Source: Cryobacterium sp. PAMC25264 (GTDB taxonomy: Bacteria > Actinomycetota > Actinomycetes > Actinomycetales > Microbacteriaceae). From it: 64,000 bases of DNA. Made by a program: the position numbers and the translations under genes. The stretch lies in contig NZ_CP080383.1 of the NCBI RefSeq assembly GCF_019443325.1, positions 372,001 through 436,000 on the forward strand. Reading direction: 5' to 3'. Position 1 is the stretch's first letter. Every line of letters starts with the position of its first letter. Shown here in pieces: positions 17,975-25,754 of the stretch. Under the pieces are notes generated by a model. It was given only the letters and a program-made list of their open reading frames with translations. It was not told the origin of the DNA and searched no databases.

Positions 17975-18157
17975 TAGAACTCGCCAGGCGTTTATGGCCC
18001 TGTTTTTAGTTGGCGTTAACACTATCGGCTCCGTCGAGCCGGACACCGGCTGGGCAGACTGATTCGACTCTGCTCGGTGACCTCAAGAACCACGAGGTCG
18101 TTCGGCCTCACCTTGCTGACCCAAGAAGGATCCTGGTGGCCGTTGTTCCGAGTCAAA

Positions 18158-18736
18158 TCACTGGCGGCGGAGCGCTCGCACCAGAAGCCAGACGCCAATT
18201 GCGAGGTTCGCTAGCGCGAACGCTACCGTGGCGTTCCAAATGACCACAGAAGCAAGTGGCAGCACCAGCTGATCGCTTGGCAGAGCCATCGCGGCACGGG
18301 ACTGCAGCTCCGCGATCGTAAAGTAGCCGGCGATGAGGAGGCCTGCTCCCGGGGGTGCGACGATGGCGACAACTTTCTCCCATCGGCGCCATGCGGGTGA
18401 GAGCCACACCAGTATGTAACCCACGACCCACCCCACGATCGGCACAATGAGCCCGCCAACAGCGACCGCGAGCGAAGCGACAATGACGTAGACACGCGAG
18501 CTGAGGCCGGATCTTGCCTGCGGCGGTTCAGCGCCCTCCCGGGCCTCCGAGGCAATGAATGTTGGATCGCCGAGCTGAATAATGCGATCCCGTGCTTCAT
18601 CCGGCGGGAGTGACGCCAGCTCTTCAGCGATGCCCAGGCGGATCTCACCGGCAGTACTCTTCGGGACGTCCGCAAGCGCAACATCCAGCTGGTGAAGGTA
18701 GGCGGCAACTTCCACGGGTTGTTCAGTGCTCGACAC
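18158..18736 (-). CDS. HAAS-domain membrane protein
   Basis: About 192 residues. The N-terminal helical domain (VAAYLHQLDVALADVPKSTA, then IRLGIAEELASLPPDEARDR) resembles the HAAS domain found in proteins encoded next to PadR regulators. Four predicted membrane helices follow. GTG 18736 is chosen because it follows GAGAGGAAAAGA and overlaps the end of the padR gene by 14 bp, implying translational coupling. By analogy with other PadR-HAAS pairs it may respond to envelope stress or modulate its regulator; the function is not known. A TTG start at 18754 would add six residues. Confidence 0.7.
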   Translation of the reverse strand: MSSTEQPVEVAAYLHQLDVALADVPKSTAGEIRLGIAEELASLPPDEARDRIIQLGDPTFIASEAREGAEPPQARSGLSSRVYVIVASLAVAVGGLIVPIVGWVVGYILVWLSPAWRRWEKVVAIVAPPGAGLLIAGYFTIAELQSRAAMALPSDQLVLPLASVVIWNATVAFALANLAIGVWLLVRALRRQ

Positions 18737-19073
18737 TCTTTTCCTCTCCCACAAAGTTCGACACCGTCGTAACGAAACTCGGCCATTGCTCGCGGAACGC
18801 CGCGAGCTTCTGTATGCCTGCCGGTGTCAGACGGTAGTACTTCCGAACGGGACCCACACCCGAGCTCTTCTCGAATGCCGTGATGAATCCACCTTCACGA
18901 AGGCGGGTCAGTACCGGGTACAGGGTGCCGATGCCGGCGATGACGCCGGGGGCGGACAGAGACTCGGCTAGTTGCCACCCATACATCGGCTCGCGGGAGA
19001 GAGAGCCGAGTATGCAGTACTCGACCACACCCTTCCTAAGCTGCGAACCAATCTCGGCTATCATGTGAGACAC
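18723..19073 (-). CDS. PadR-family transcriptional regulator
   Basis: 116 residues, a typical small PadR. The winged helix reads VVEYCILGSLSREPMYGWQL, GVIAGIGTLYPVLTRLREGG and PVRKYYRLTPAG, with the family's conserved LYPVL and YYxLT motifs and a short C-terminal dimerisation helix. It is the first gene of a two-gene operon with the overlapping HAAS membrane protein, and such pairs are usually autoregulated. About 90 bp upstream is the end of the IS30 element, so its native promoter region may have been altered. Confidence 0.9.
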   Translation of the reverse strand: MSHMIAEIGSQLRKGVVEYCILGSLSREPMYGWQLAESLSAPGVIAGIGTLYPVLTRLREGGFITAFEKSSGVGPVRKYYRLTPAGIQKLAAFREQWPSFVTTVSNFVGEEKSVEH

Positions 19074-19119
19074 GCTAGCATGCGAAACAAGTTACCGACA
19101 GGCTGCGGTGACTAATCAC

Positions 19120-19157
19120 TGTCTCGTATCCCGACTGTGTCGTATCCGATGTGCGAT
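19120..19157 (+). repeat. Dispersed TGTCTC element, copy A
   Basis: TGTCTCGTATCCCGACTG begins at 19120 and continues to GTGCGA at 19151-19156. It shares TGTCTCG..CCCGACTGTGTC and a following ATG-TGCGA with copy B at 22537. It lies between the padR gene and the IS30 terminal repeat. Confidence 0.5.
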
Positions 19158-19158
19158 T

Positions 19159-20358
19159 TCAAACGGTCGTAGCAACAGGGGCTATTTCTTTCCTCGAGAC
19201 TAGCTCGCTGAGCAGGTCAGCCGGGGTGCTGCGTTTGAGGGTTCTGCGGGGTCGATCGTTGAGTTCCGTGGCCACTTCGAGAAGGCGTTGAGGGCTGTGG
19301 GCGTTCAAGTCGGTGCCCTTCGGGAAGTACTGTCGCAGCAGGCCGTTGGTGTTCTCGTTCGAGCCGCGTTGCCAGGGCGAGGCTGGATCGCAGAAGTAGA
19401 TCGGAACGCCGGTAGCTTTGGTGATCTCCACGTGCCGGGCCAGTTCGGTTCCCTGATCCCACGTCAACGAACGCCGCAACAGCATTGGCAGGCCGTCCAG
19501 CGCGTCGATGAGCCCGTCGTGAAGCGCAGCGGAGCTGTGGCCGTTGGGCAGGTGCACCAGGACAACGAACCGGGTCGTGCGTTCAACGAGAGTCGCGATT
19601 GCCGATCCGGACGCGGATCCGACGATCAGATCGCCCTCCCAGTGGCCGGCGACCTTCCGGTCGTTGGCCTCTGTGGGCCGTTCGCTCAGCATCACCTTGT
19701 CGCGGATCTTGCCCGGCGCGTTCAGCTGTGTTCCCCGTGGTTTCCGGGCGGAACGGCCCCGTCGCAGGTGCCGATGCAGGCGCACTCCGACGTAACCGCG
19801 GCTCTGAACGTAGAGGCTTTGATAGATCGACTCGTGCGAAACCTGGAGCTCGGCCTGGCCGGCGAACACGACCGCGAGGTCATCACTGATCTGCTGCGGA
19901 CTCCAGTTCTTCCGCAACCGCTCCTCCACGACGGCGGCCAGCAGCCGGTCGTCGAGCTTGCTCGGCTTGGGCCGGCCGGCTCTGATCACGCAGCGTTTGT
20001 GTGCGGCATAGGGTCGGTAGCTGCGCGTTGTCGGGTGGCAATTGCGACGCAGCTCACGGCTGATCGTCGACGCGGAGCGCCCCAGATCCCGGGCGATCGC
20101 GCGCACACCGGCGCCGCCCAGCCGCAGATCTGCGATGCGCAGACGCTCCTCTTGACCCATATAGCGCCCCGACGCCGGCACGGCCGGGACGGGTATTCGA
20201 CCGCCGGCGGCCTTGATCCACCGGTATCCCTGTTTGCGATTCACTCCCATAGATTCACACGCGGCCGCCGCCGACATGCCCTCGCGAACCCGTTCCCAGA
20301 ACAGGTTCTCGCGTTCCTTCATGACCACTCTCGACGCCATCACCAACACCTCACTCAT
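19159..20358 (-). CDS. IS30-family transposase
   Basis: 399 residues. There are two N-terminal helix-turn-helix segments (AAAACESMGVNRKQGYRW and AIARDLGRSASTISRELRRN), then a central region with QISDDLAVVFAGQAELQVSH, and an integrase-core DDE domain. Candidate catalytic residues are Asp in GHWEGDLIVG, Asp in TWDQGTELARH, and Glu in WQRGSNENTNGLLRQYFPKG. Length and motifs fit a complete enzyme. The start is the ATG just inside the right terminal repeat. Confidence 0.95.
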   Translation of the reverse strand: MSEVLVMASRVVMKERENLFWERVREGMSAAAACESMGVNRKQGYRWIKAAGGRIPVPAVPASGRYMGQEERLRIADLRLGGAGVRAIARDLGRSASTISRELRRNCHPTTRSYRPYAAHKRCVIRAGRPKPSKLDDRLLAAVVEERLRKNWSPQQISDDLAVVFAGQAELQVSHESIYQSLYVQSRGYVGVRLHRHLRRGRSARKPRGTQLNAPGKIRDKVMLSERPTEANDRKVAGHWEGDLIVGSASGSAIATLVERTTRFVVLVHLPNGHSSAALHDGLIDALDGLPMLLRRSLTWDQGTELARHVEITKATGVPIYFCDPASPWQRGSNENTNGLLRQYFPKGTDLNAHSPQRLLEVATELNDRPRRTLKRSTPADLLSELVSRKEIAPVATTV

Positions 20359-20375
20359 ACGGTGTTGCTACGACC
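19165..20375 (-). mobile_element. IS30-family insertion sequence, apparently complete
   Basis: GGTCGTAGCAACA (19165-19177) and its exact reverse complement (20363-20375) bound a single transposase gene. The terminal repeats are 13 bp, both ends are present, and the transposase is uninterrupted, so the element may still be mobile. No clear target duplication is visible. The transposase stop codon at 19159-19161 lies just outside the left repeat as drawn here, so either the true end is farther out or the stop comes from flanking DNA. Confidence 0.85.
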
Positions 20376-20564
20376 CCTTGAAGCCGCCGATGGGATATGA
20401 GGCAGCGAGGTATTTGCCATCTTCTGTATCGAGCCCGCTGCGGAACAACGAGGCGCAGAAGAAATCGACATGAGAACAACCCGTTGGCGCGTTCGTGGCG
20501 GTAGGGTTACCGCAAGAATCGGACCGAGTTGGTATACCAATTGTCCGCGAATAGGGGGGCCGTA

Positions 20565-20708
20565 GTGCCCGAAAAGGAAGCATGGTTCGGTCCGAAGAAA
20601 ATCGGCTTCGGCTGGGGACCGCGAACATGGCAAGGGTGGCTGATCATGGCATTCATCACCGCCGCGGTGGTTGGCATAACCATCTTCGGAGCCTCCCAGA
20701 GCGGATAG
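20565..20708 (+). CDS. Small membrane protein (47 aa)
   Basis: GTG 20565 opens a 47-codon frame. A basic/aromatic N-terminus (VPEKEAWFGPKKIGFGWGPR) is followed by one hydrophobic helix (WLIMAFITAAVVGITIFGA) and a short tail. The amphipathic-then-transmembrane layout and the repeated Gly-Trp-Gly-Pro segment look selected rather than random, and similar KKxGWGWxP proteins of about 50 residues occur widely in bacteria. The ribosome-binding site is weak (ATAGGGGGGCC upstream). The function is unknown. It precedes a DUF1648-like membrane protein gene in the same direction. Confidence 0.65.
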   Translation: MPEKEAWFGPKKIGFGWGPRTWQGWLIMAFITAAVVGITIFGASQSG

Positions 20709-20782
20709 ATTTGCGCCAGCCCACAGGAGACTGATTGTCGCCGCGTTTCACAATCAGCCTCATTGAGAGAAAGCGCCTCATC

Positions 20783-21745
20783 GTGAATACACACAAACCC
20801 GGGCAAGCGGGCATTCGTGATGTCGTCGCGGCGTCCACGCTCTGGGCGCCACTGGTCGCTATCGCGACAACGTTGGCAGCGTGGAGGAATTTACTCCCGA
20901 CCGACCTGCCCCGTCAGTGGGGTAGCGATGGCGTGAGCTCGACGTGGCCGACGGGGGTCGCGATCGCCCTCCTCACGCTAATTTCCCTCGGTTCGGCGAT
21001 CACGGCAACGATCGCGCTTCGACCGGGCGCAGCCCGGAGTCGTCGGACAACATTCTTGTGGGCCGGGTTCGCCGCCGGACTAGCGTGCGGCGCCTGGCTG
21101 CTGGTTGCGGGTTCAACAATCTCCGCCGGCGCGAATGCCGAGCCCGAGGTGGGTGCGTGGCCCCTGCTTCTCATGGTGCTGATGGGGTACGGCCTAATCC
21201 CTTTCCTGATCGCACATCGGTGGGTGGACGATGCACCCCAATCGCCCGCTGTGGTGGTCACTATTGCACCTACTGAAACTGCCGCGTGGATCACGACCGT
21301 AACGGTGCCGCTATTCGCTCTGACAAGCCTTGCGCTTCTAATCACCGCAGCGGTCCTGTTCTTCCTCGCAGCGCGCAACGGCACAGCGGGAGAAGATCTC
21401 TGGGGCGCAGCGGTCTTGGCGGTCATCTCCGTACCGTTGCTGGCGTTCGCGCGACTGCGCATAAGTGCCGACTGGCGCGGTCTCAAAGTCGTTACGGGGA
21501 TATTGGGAATCTCGCTGAAGTCAATTCCGCTGACGGCCATCGAGTCAGTTCGCACCGACATTCTGGAACCCACGCAATGGGGCGGCTGGGGCTACCGATT
21601 CATGCCAGGCAAATCAGCAATCATCCTCCGCGCCGGCGCCGGAATCATCATCAACCTCACCAATGGCAAACAATTCGCGCTCTCGCTGAAGGCCCCCGAA
21701 ATCCCTGCCGCAGTCCTGTCAACGATGATCGCTTCCGACGCCTAG
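20783..21745 (+). CDS. DUF1648-like multi-pass membrane protein
   Basis: About 320 residues. The N-terminal region with LPRQWGSDGVSSTWPTGVAI resembles the DUF1648 segment (LPxHWG..G). Around six membrane helices follow, and then a soluble C-terminal domain of about 100 residues (ADWRGLKVVTGILGISLKSI ... PGKSAIILRAGAG) with a PH-like beta pattern. GTG 20783 is preferred over 20735 because it follows GAGAGAAAG and the upstream extension is short and unlike the family. Role unknown. It lies in the accessory region between IS30 and copy C of the dispersed element. Confidence 0.65.
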   Translation: MNTHKPGQAGIRDVVAASTLWAPLVAIATTLAAWRNLLPTDLPRQWGSDGVSSTWPTGVAIALLTLISLGSAITATIALRPGAARSRRTTFLWAGFAAGLACGAWLLVAGSTISAGANAEPEVGAWPLLLMVLMGYGLIPFLIAHRWVDDAPQSPAVVVTIAPTETAAWITTVTVPLFALTSLALLITAAVLFFLAARNGTAGEDLWGAAVLAVISVPLLAFARLRISADWRGLKVVTGILGISLKSIPLTAIESVRTDILEPTQWGGWGYRFMPGKSAIILRAGAGIIINLTNGKQFALSLKAPEIPAAVLSTMIASDA

Positions 21746-21755
21746 CGGCGGCGGG

Positions 21756-21800
21756 TGTCTCACAACCTCAGAGTGTCGAAACCCATGGGTTACGTGACGC
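21756..21800 (+). repeat. Dispersed TGTCTC element, copy C
   Basis: TGTCTCACAACCTCAG begins at 21756, and GTGTCGAAACCCATGGG is at 21773-21789, followed by TTACGTGACGC. It shares the TGTCTCA.AACC start with copy D and the GGGTTAC(G)(T/C)GACG end with copy E. It starts 10 bp after the DUF1648-like gene. Confidence 0.5.
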
Positions 21801-22008
21801 AGCTAGTCAGCGTCCCATGCTCGTTTTGGTGGTGAGTTGGAGTATGCCCACAGCACCATACTCATCATGAACGCAAGAACTCCACTCCCCATCAAGGCCA
21901 TCGCGGGCACCCCCAGGTAGGGACTGAAAGTGTTCATTTTCTCCGGCATTGAATATCGTTCGCAATACATTCCGTCATAGGCGGCGCTGGCGCTGCTAGG
22001 TTCACGAG

Positions 22009-22464
22009 ATGCTCCGCATTCGACAGACACGTTGGAAAATTGCTTACGTTGTCGCCTGCAACATCTTGCTCGCGCTCAATGGCCTGTTTTTCCTCCCCCT
22101 GATTCCGTGGCCGGCCGGCTGGGTGATCGGAAACGCACTTCTTATCCTGTTGGTTTTCGGCGGAACACGATCCTTCCGCGGTGCGGGCGAACCTCTCGCG
22201 GCGCCCCGCGCCCGGTGGCGGATGACCTCTCGGCCTCGATCTGGCTTCATTGTTGGCTCGCTATTTGTCCTCAGTGCTGCCACTAACGTCTACTCCGCGA
22301 TTTCAATGCCCACGGAACTTACGTTCAACTACGCCGCTGACGCGGTCCTCGATGGGGCGTTGGCGTTCTTGTTTCTCCGGTCGTCAGTCCGGATGCAAAG
22401 GGTGCAGCCGGAAACTGTGCCGGAACCTGAGGGCCCGCCACTGTGGAAACCAATCAAGCGCTAG
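22009..22464 (+). CDS. Hypothetical membrane protein
   Basis: 151 residues with three or four predicted membrane helices: IAYVVACNILLALNGLFFL, WVIGNALLILLVFGG, FIVGSLFVLSAATNVYSAI, and a weak one at AVLDGALAFLFL. A basic loop (RARWRMTSRPRSG) lies between helices two and three, and the C-terminal tail is proline-rich. I do not recognise the family. The helix pattern and codon use support a real gene. It lies alone between copies C and B of the dispersed element. Confidence 0.55.
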   Translation: MLRIRQTRWKIAYVVACNILLALNGLFFLPLIPWPAGWVIGNALLILLVFGGTRSFRGAGEPLAAPRARWRMTSRPRSGFIVGSLFVLSAATNVYSAISMPTELTFNYAADAVLDGALAFLFLRSSVRMQRVQPETVPEPEGPPLWKPIKR

Positions 22465-22536
22465 ACGTCACATCAATGAGCTTGTTGTAACAGCCTTAAG
22501 GAACCGCCGGAAGAAGGCACCTGAACCAAGCGCCAA

Positions 22537-22634
22537 TGTCTCGAAACCCGACTGTGTCTTAACCCATGCGTTGTGCGACACGGAGCGATCACAGAACACC
22601 GCCAAAGAGCGTCGAACTCCACAGTTTTCAGCGG
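22537..22634 (+). repeat. Dispersed TGTCTC element and recombinase leader, copy B
   Basis: TGTCTCGAAACCCGACTG starts at 22537 and leads into TTGTGCGACA at 22571-22580, then CGATCACAGAACACCGCCA (22586-22604) and TTCAGCGG near 22626-22633. The second half is also present in copy D at 15064-15112. It lies about 50 bp before the serine recombinase start, where the recombination site of a Tn3-type resolvase would be expected. Confidence 0.5.
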
Positions 22635-22686
22635 AGTCGTCACTGCGTTGTCACGTAATCGAACGTATAAATGACAGGGGTCGATC

Positions 22687-23313
22687 ATGCTCGTCGGATA
22701 CGTGCGAGTCTCGAAGGCTGACGGGTCACAGAGCACCGATCTGCAACGAGACGCGCTCTTATCCGCCGGTGTCAAGGCCGATCATCTTTACGAGGATCAG
22801 GCCTCCGGGAAGAAAGACGATCGCCCACACTTGGCGGCCTGCCTGAAAGCACTTCGAAAAGGCGACACCCTCCTCGTCTGGAAGCTCGACCGTCTCGGTC
22901 GTGACCTGCACCACCTCGTGAACACGGTTCACGACCTCACCGACCGTGGCGTCGGCCTCAAAGTTCTCACCGGGGAGGGCGCAGCCATCGACACCACAAC
23001 CGCACCCGGCAAGCTCGTCTTCGGCATCTTCGCCGCCCTCGCAGAGTTCGAGCGCGCGCTCATCTCCGAACGCACCATTGCGGGACTCGCGGCGGCGCGC
23101 GCGCGCGGCAGGACCGGCGGGCGCCCGTTCAAAATGACGCCGGCCAAGGTCCGCCTGGCGATGGCCGCCATGGGTCAGAAGGAGACGAAGGTGGGCGAGC
23201 TCTGCACAGAGCTCGGCGTCACCCGGCAAACGCTGTATCGGCACGTGTCGCCATCCGGAGAACTCAGACCCGACGGCGAGAGAGTCATCTCAAGGCGAAA
23301 GGTGCATTCCTAA
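22687..23313 (+). CDS. Serine recombinase (Tn3 resolvase/invertase type)
   Basis: 208 residues. The catalytic domain starts LVGYVRVSKADGSQSTDLQR, with the nucleophile Ser in VRVS at residue 9, and continues with DRPHLAACLKALRKGDTLLV, WKLDRLGRDLHHLV and FERALISERTIAGLAAARAR. A C-terminal helix-turn-helix follows (LCTELGVTRQTLYRHV). These are the hallmarks of small resolvase/invertase recombinases, which resolve or invert DNA at short sites. No transposase or invertible gene is adjacent. The last 29 bp overlap a convergent gene. Confidence 0.93.
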   Translation: MLVGYVRVSKADGSQSTDLQRDALLSAGVKADHLYEDQASGKKDDRPHLAACLKALRKGDTLLVWKLDRLGRDLHHLVNTVHDLTDRGVGLKVLTGEGAAIDTTTAPGKLVFGIFAALAEFERALISERTIAGLAAARARGRTGGRPFKMTPAKVRLAMAAMGQKETKVGELCTELGVTRQTLYRHVSPSGELRPDGERVISRRKVHS

Positions 23314-23776
23314 GCCCACCGGCACCGCTCACGTGCACGGGCAAAGCGAAGCAAGGATATTGCGTTACCCGCACTTGGGATGCTGCGGTTGTCTGAGACA
23401 CCGCCTCGAGCGCATGACGCCCGGTCATCGGGCATATTGTCGCGGTACGCGATGAAAGCCACGACGACAAGGGAGCGCCCTCTGGGCGCACGGGGATCGT
23501 TTCCGGAATCGCACAGCAACGCAGACACGCGTTCAGGATGGCGATCGCAGCAGCGTGGTGCTTACTCGTTGTACAGGACAGAATCCGCGTCGCCGCCAGG
23601 CTGATCTCTACGCAATCCAGGGCGGCGAGGAAACAAGCGGTGCCTTCCCCGTTATCGCCCAGACCTAGGCACGCGTCGGCGCAGTCTTCGCTCACGTGAA
23701 TGAGGACATCGCATGCGTCCTCGCAGACCCGAATCCGTTGCCGCATCAGAGCGACATCCGCTGTGTTGTCCCGCAT
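23285..23776 (-). CDS. DUF326-like Cys-rich protein, probably 3'-altered
   Basis: The first 90 residues resemble four-helix-bundle copper-binding (DUF326) proteins: VCEDACDVLIHVSEDCADAC, TACFLAALDCVEISLAATRI and LNACLRCCAIPE keep the regular Cys spacing. The usual C-terminal C..C..AC..C motifs are missing. After about residue 100 the protein becomes a low-similarity Ser/Thr/Pro-rich tail that runs through element copy F into the end of the recombinase gene. It is probably a truncated gene whose tail comes from inserted DNA. ATG 23776 is chosen; 23800 is an upstream alternative. Copper binding is doubtful. Confidence 0.5.
   Translation of the reverse strand: MRDNTADVALMRQRIRVCEDACDVLIHVSEDCADACLGLGDNGEGTACFLAALDCVEISLAATRILSCTTSKHHAAAIAILNACLRCCAIPETIPVRPEGAPLSSWLSSRTATICPMTGRHALEAVSQTTAASQVRVTQYPCFALPVHVSGAGGLRNAPFALR
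23361..23400 (-). repeat. Possible dispersed TGTCTC element, copy F (inverted)
   Basis: On the minus strand, TGTCTCAGACAACCGCAG begins at 23400 and continues to GGGTAACGCAAT near 23360. It resembles copies C and E in reverse orientation, less well conserved. Together with copy B it would place inverted copies about 860 bp apart on either side of the serine recombinase. Confidence 0.35.
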
Positions 23777-23936
23777 ATGGACACGGTAACCCGGGGGCAC
23801 CGGAACTCACAGCATCCATCCCTGTGAAGCCGGCGCGAGAATTCGAATAGGTGGATACAGTGTGATCGTTGCGAGGCCTACGCGATGTGGAGTGGAGGGG
23901 CACCAGTCATATTTACAAACTGAATGAGACGCCCAA

Positions 23937-24281
23937 ATGGGACACTTGATCTACAACTCGAACCTGACGATCTTCTTCGATGATCGGACCCTCGCTCACC
24001 TGCAAGCAGTCATCGCTAGCAAGTTGCGCCACAAAGAGGGCTTTCATTTCACCTGGCGGGACGAGGCGAGTGCCGGGAGCGGCAGTAGAAATGTGATCTG
24101 GGTCTACCCCGGAGTTTCTCTCGTCTACGTCTACTCCAGCAGTCACACGCCCAGGATCAATCCAGAGTGGATCAGTGCATTGCTCGGTTCCGCGAGCACC
24201 CCCGATGGCCTAACCGTCTTGCCCGAGCCACTGTCCGCCAGCGCTGGCCAGCACTTGCTTGCCTCGCTCAGAGAGCACTGA
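23937..24281 (+). CDS. DUF7882-type small protein
   Basis: 114 residues beginning MGHLIYNSNLTIFFDDRTLA, then AVIASKLRHKEGFHFTW, and INPEWISALLGSA. This layout (MGxLxYG start, hydrophobic DDRxLAHL, basic KLR, SW/TW) is that of a small protein family widespread in Microbacteriaceae, often mislabelled as an ATP-dependent DNA ligase fragment and now DUF7882. Function unknown; no catalytic motif is visible. The family is usually present in several chromosomal copies, so this one may be native to the lineage rather than brought in by the surrounding elements. Confidence 0.75.
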   Translation: MGHLIYNSNLTIFFDDRTLAHLQAVIASKLRHKEGFHFTWRDEASAGSGSRNVIWVYPGVSLVYVYSSSHTPRINPEWISALLGSASTPDGLTVLPEPLSASAGQHLLASLREH

Positions 24282-24327
24282 TGGATTCTACGAGGAGCAG
24301 CCCCACGCCGGAAGACAACCAAAGGCG

Positions 24328-24502
24328 TTAGGTGAAAGCAATCCTGCAAGCGATAACGTCCGCGGCCACCGCATCCACAGATAGTCCTGTGGATTCCGCA
24401 TAGTCCACGAGGCGTTGCAAGGCATGGTCTGGATCAGTGTGGGTCTGAGCAATGATCACTCCGGTTGCTTGGTGCACCTCAGAGTTGTACCAGCTGGTGG
24501 AT
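24328..24502 (-). pseudogene. ANTAR-domain protein, C-terminal part cut by IS3
   Basis: The minus-strand frame ending at TAA 24328 encodes SEVHQATGVIIAQTHTDPDH, then ALQRLVDYAESTGLSVDAV and AADVIACRIAFT. This matches the three-helix ANTAR RNA-binding domain (HQATGxxxAQ ... AxxxLxxxA ... LxxVAxDV). ANTAR proteins act as antiterminators on paired hairpins. The frame is interrupted at 24503 by an IS3 element and resumes beyond it at 25755, so the gene is disrupted. The usual N-terminal GAF or receiver domain is not seen. Confidence 0.75.
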
Positions 24503-24543
24503 GGGACTGCCCCGAGTTCAGTTGACTCAATGGGTTAGTGGTT

Positions 24544-25407
24544 TCACGCGGCTTTGAGGGCCACGTTTATTGTCTCAAACTCGATGGGGGTGAGCTTGCC
24601 AAGGCGGCGTTGCCGGCGCTTGCGGTGGTAGGTCCGCTCGATCCAGACAACGATCGCGAGGCGTAGTTCATCCCTCGTCGCCCATCGCTGCCGATCGAGG
24701 ACGTTCTTCTGTAGCAGCGCGAAGAATGACTCCATCGCGGCGTTGTCACCGCATGCGCCGACGCGGCCCATCGAGCCGGTGATGCCGTTGTTCTTCAGCA
24801 CCCGCACGAAGGCGTTCGAGCGGAATTGAGAGCCACGATCGGAGTGCAGGATCGTGCCTGCGATGGTGCGCTGGCCGATCGCATTGCGGGCAGCGGCGAC
24901 GGCCAGAGAGGCTTTCATTCTGGAGTCGATGGAGTAGCCGACGATCTTGTTCGAGTAGACGTCCTTGATCGCGCAGAGGTAGAGCTTGCCCTCGTCCGTG
25001 CGGTGCTCGGTGATGTCGGTCAGCCAAAGCTGGTTCGGGCGTGTCGCGGTGAATTTCCGCTCGACGAGATCGTCGTGCACGGGCGGGCCCGCCTTGCGCG
25101 TGAGGCCACGTTTCTTCGCAAACACGCTCCAGAGCCGCTGCTGGGAGCAGATCCGCCAGACCCGGTTCTCGCCCGCGGTGAGGCCGGCTTGGTGGAGTTC
25201 GTCGGCGATGAAGCGGTAGCCGAACGCGGGGTCATCGTGGTGGGCGTCCCAGGCAGCGTTGGTGAGGTGGGCGTCGTCCCAATCGCGCTGCGAGACGGGG
25301 TTGCGCTTCCATTGGTAGAACGCTTGTTTAGAGAAGCGCAAGACCCGGCAGGTCACCGTGACGGGAACACCGTCGACGGCCAGTTCGAGGACCAGCGGGT
25401 ACATCAT
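24544..25407 (-). CDS. IS3-family transposase OrfB (integrase core)
   Basis: 287 residues. The N-terminal HTH_21 region (ALGYRFIADELH-like AFGYRFIADELHQAGLTAGE) is followed by the rve integrase core. Candidate DDE residues are Asp in QLWLTDITEHRT, Asp in ILHSDRGSQF, and Glu in NAAMESFFALLQKNVLDR. The end LGKLTPIEFETI is typical. It overlaps orfA by 4 bp; IS3 elements normally make the OrfAB fusion by programmed -1 frameshifting in the overlap, and the A-rich CCCAAAATGATG there could serve. Confidence 0.95.
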   Translation of the reverse strand: MMYPLVLELAVDGVPVTVTCRVLRFSKQAFYQWKRNPVSQRDWDDAHLTNAAWDAHHDDPAFGYRFIADELHQAGLTAGENRVWRICSQQRLWSVFAKKRGLTRKAGPPVHDDLVERKFTATRPNQLWLTDITEHRTDEGKLYLCAIKDVYSNKIVGYSIDSRMKASLAVAAARNAIGQRTIAGTILHSDRGSQFRSNAFVRVLKNNGITGSMGRVGACGDNAAMESFFALLQKNVLDRQRWATRDELRLAIVVWIERTYHRKRRQRRLGKLTPIEFETINVALKAA

Positions 25408-25688
25408 TTTGGGTTGACGTCCCGGGACAGGTAGGCCACAGCGCGGCGCATGACCTCGGCTTCCTGCTCGAGCAGTCGAATGCGTTTCTTCGCTTCTCGC
25501 AGCTCGGCGGATTCCTTCTCGGTCACGCCCGGCTTGACGCCTTCTTCGACGTCGGCTTTCTTCAGCCAGTTCGCCAGGCAGGATTCGGAGATTCCGAAGT
25601 CCTTCGCGATCTGTTTCAGCGGTGCTTCGTTCTTCCGGGCGACCGCAACGACGTCACGGCGGAACTCGGGTGGGTAGGGCTTGGGCAT
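25404..25688 (-). CDS. IS3-family transposase OrfA (HTH)
   Basis: About 94 residues from MPKPYPPEFRRDVVAVARKN. A helix-turn-helix (LKQIAKDFGISESCLANWLK) is followed by a leucine-zipper-like coiled coil (ELREAKKRIRLLEQEAEVMR). It is a standard IS3 OrfA that binds the terminal repeats and provides the N-terminal part of the OrfAB transposase. ATG 25688 is preferred over 25721 because the family starts MP(K/R).Y..EFR. Confidence 0.93.
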   Translation of the reverse strand: MPKPYPPEFRRDVVAVARKNEAPLKQIAKDFGISESCLANWLKKADVEEGVKPGVTEKESAELREAKKRIRLLEQEAEVMRRAVAYLSRDVNPK

Positions 25689-25754
25689 GTTGACATCTTT
25701 CCAGCGAAGACGAATCTCCACAGGTTAGGAGTCAACTAAACCGGGGGCAGTCCC

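Larger units (their letters stand above)
24503..25754 (-). mobile_element. IS3-family insertion sequence, complete, with 3-bp target duplication
   Basis: 24-bp imperfect terminal inverted repeats (24503-24526 and 25731-25754, both starting GGGACTGCCCC and ending AGTTGAC, 21 of 24 matching) enclose orfA and orfB. GAT flanks both ends (24500-24502 and 25755-25757), a 3-bp target duplication typical of the family. Both reading frames are intact, which suggests recent insertion. The element splits an ANTAR reading frame. Confidence 0.93.

Noticed and set aside
17941..18157. A gene between the IS30 remnant and the HAAS protein
   Set aside because: Only short, unsupported frames occur. The interval holds the IS30 terminal repeat and otherwise nothing recognisable.
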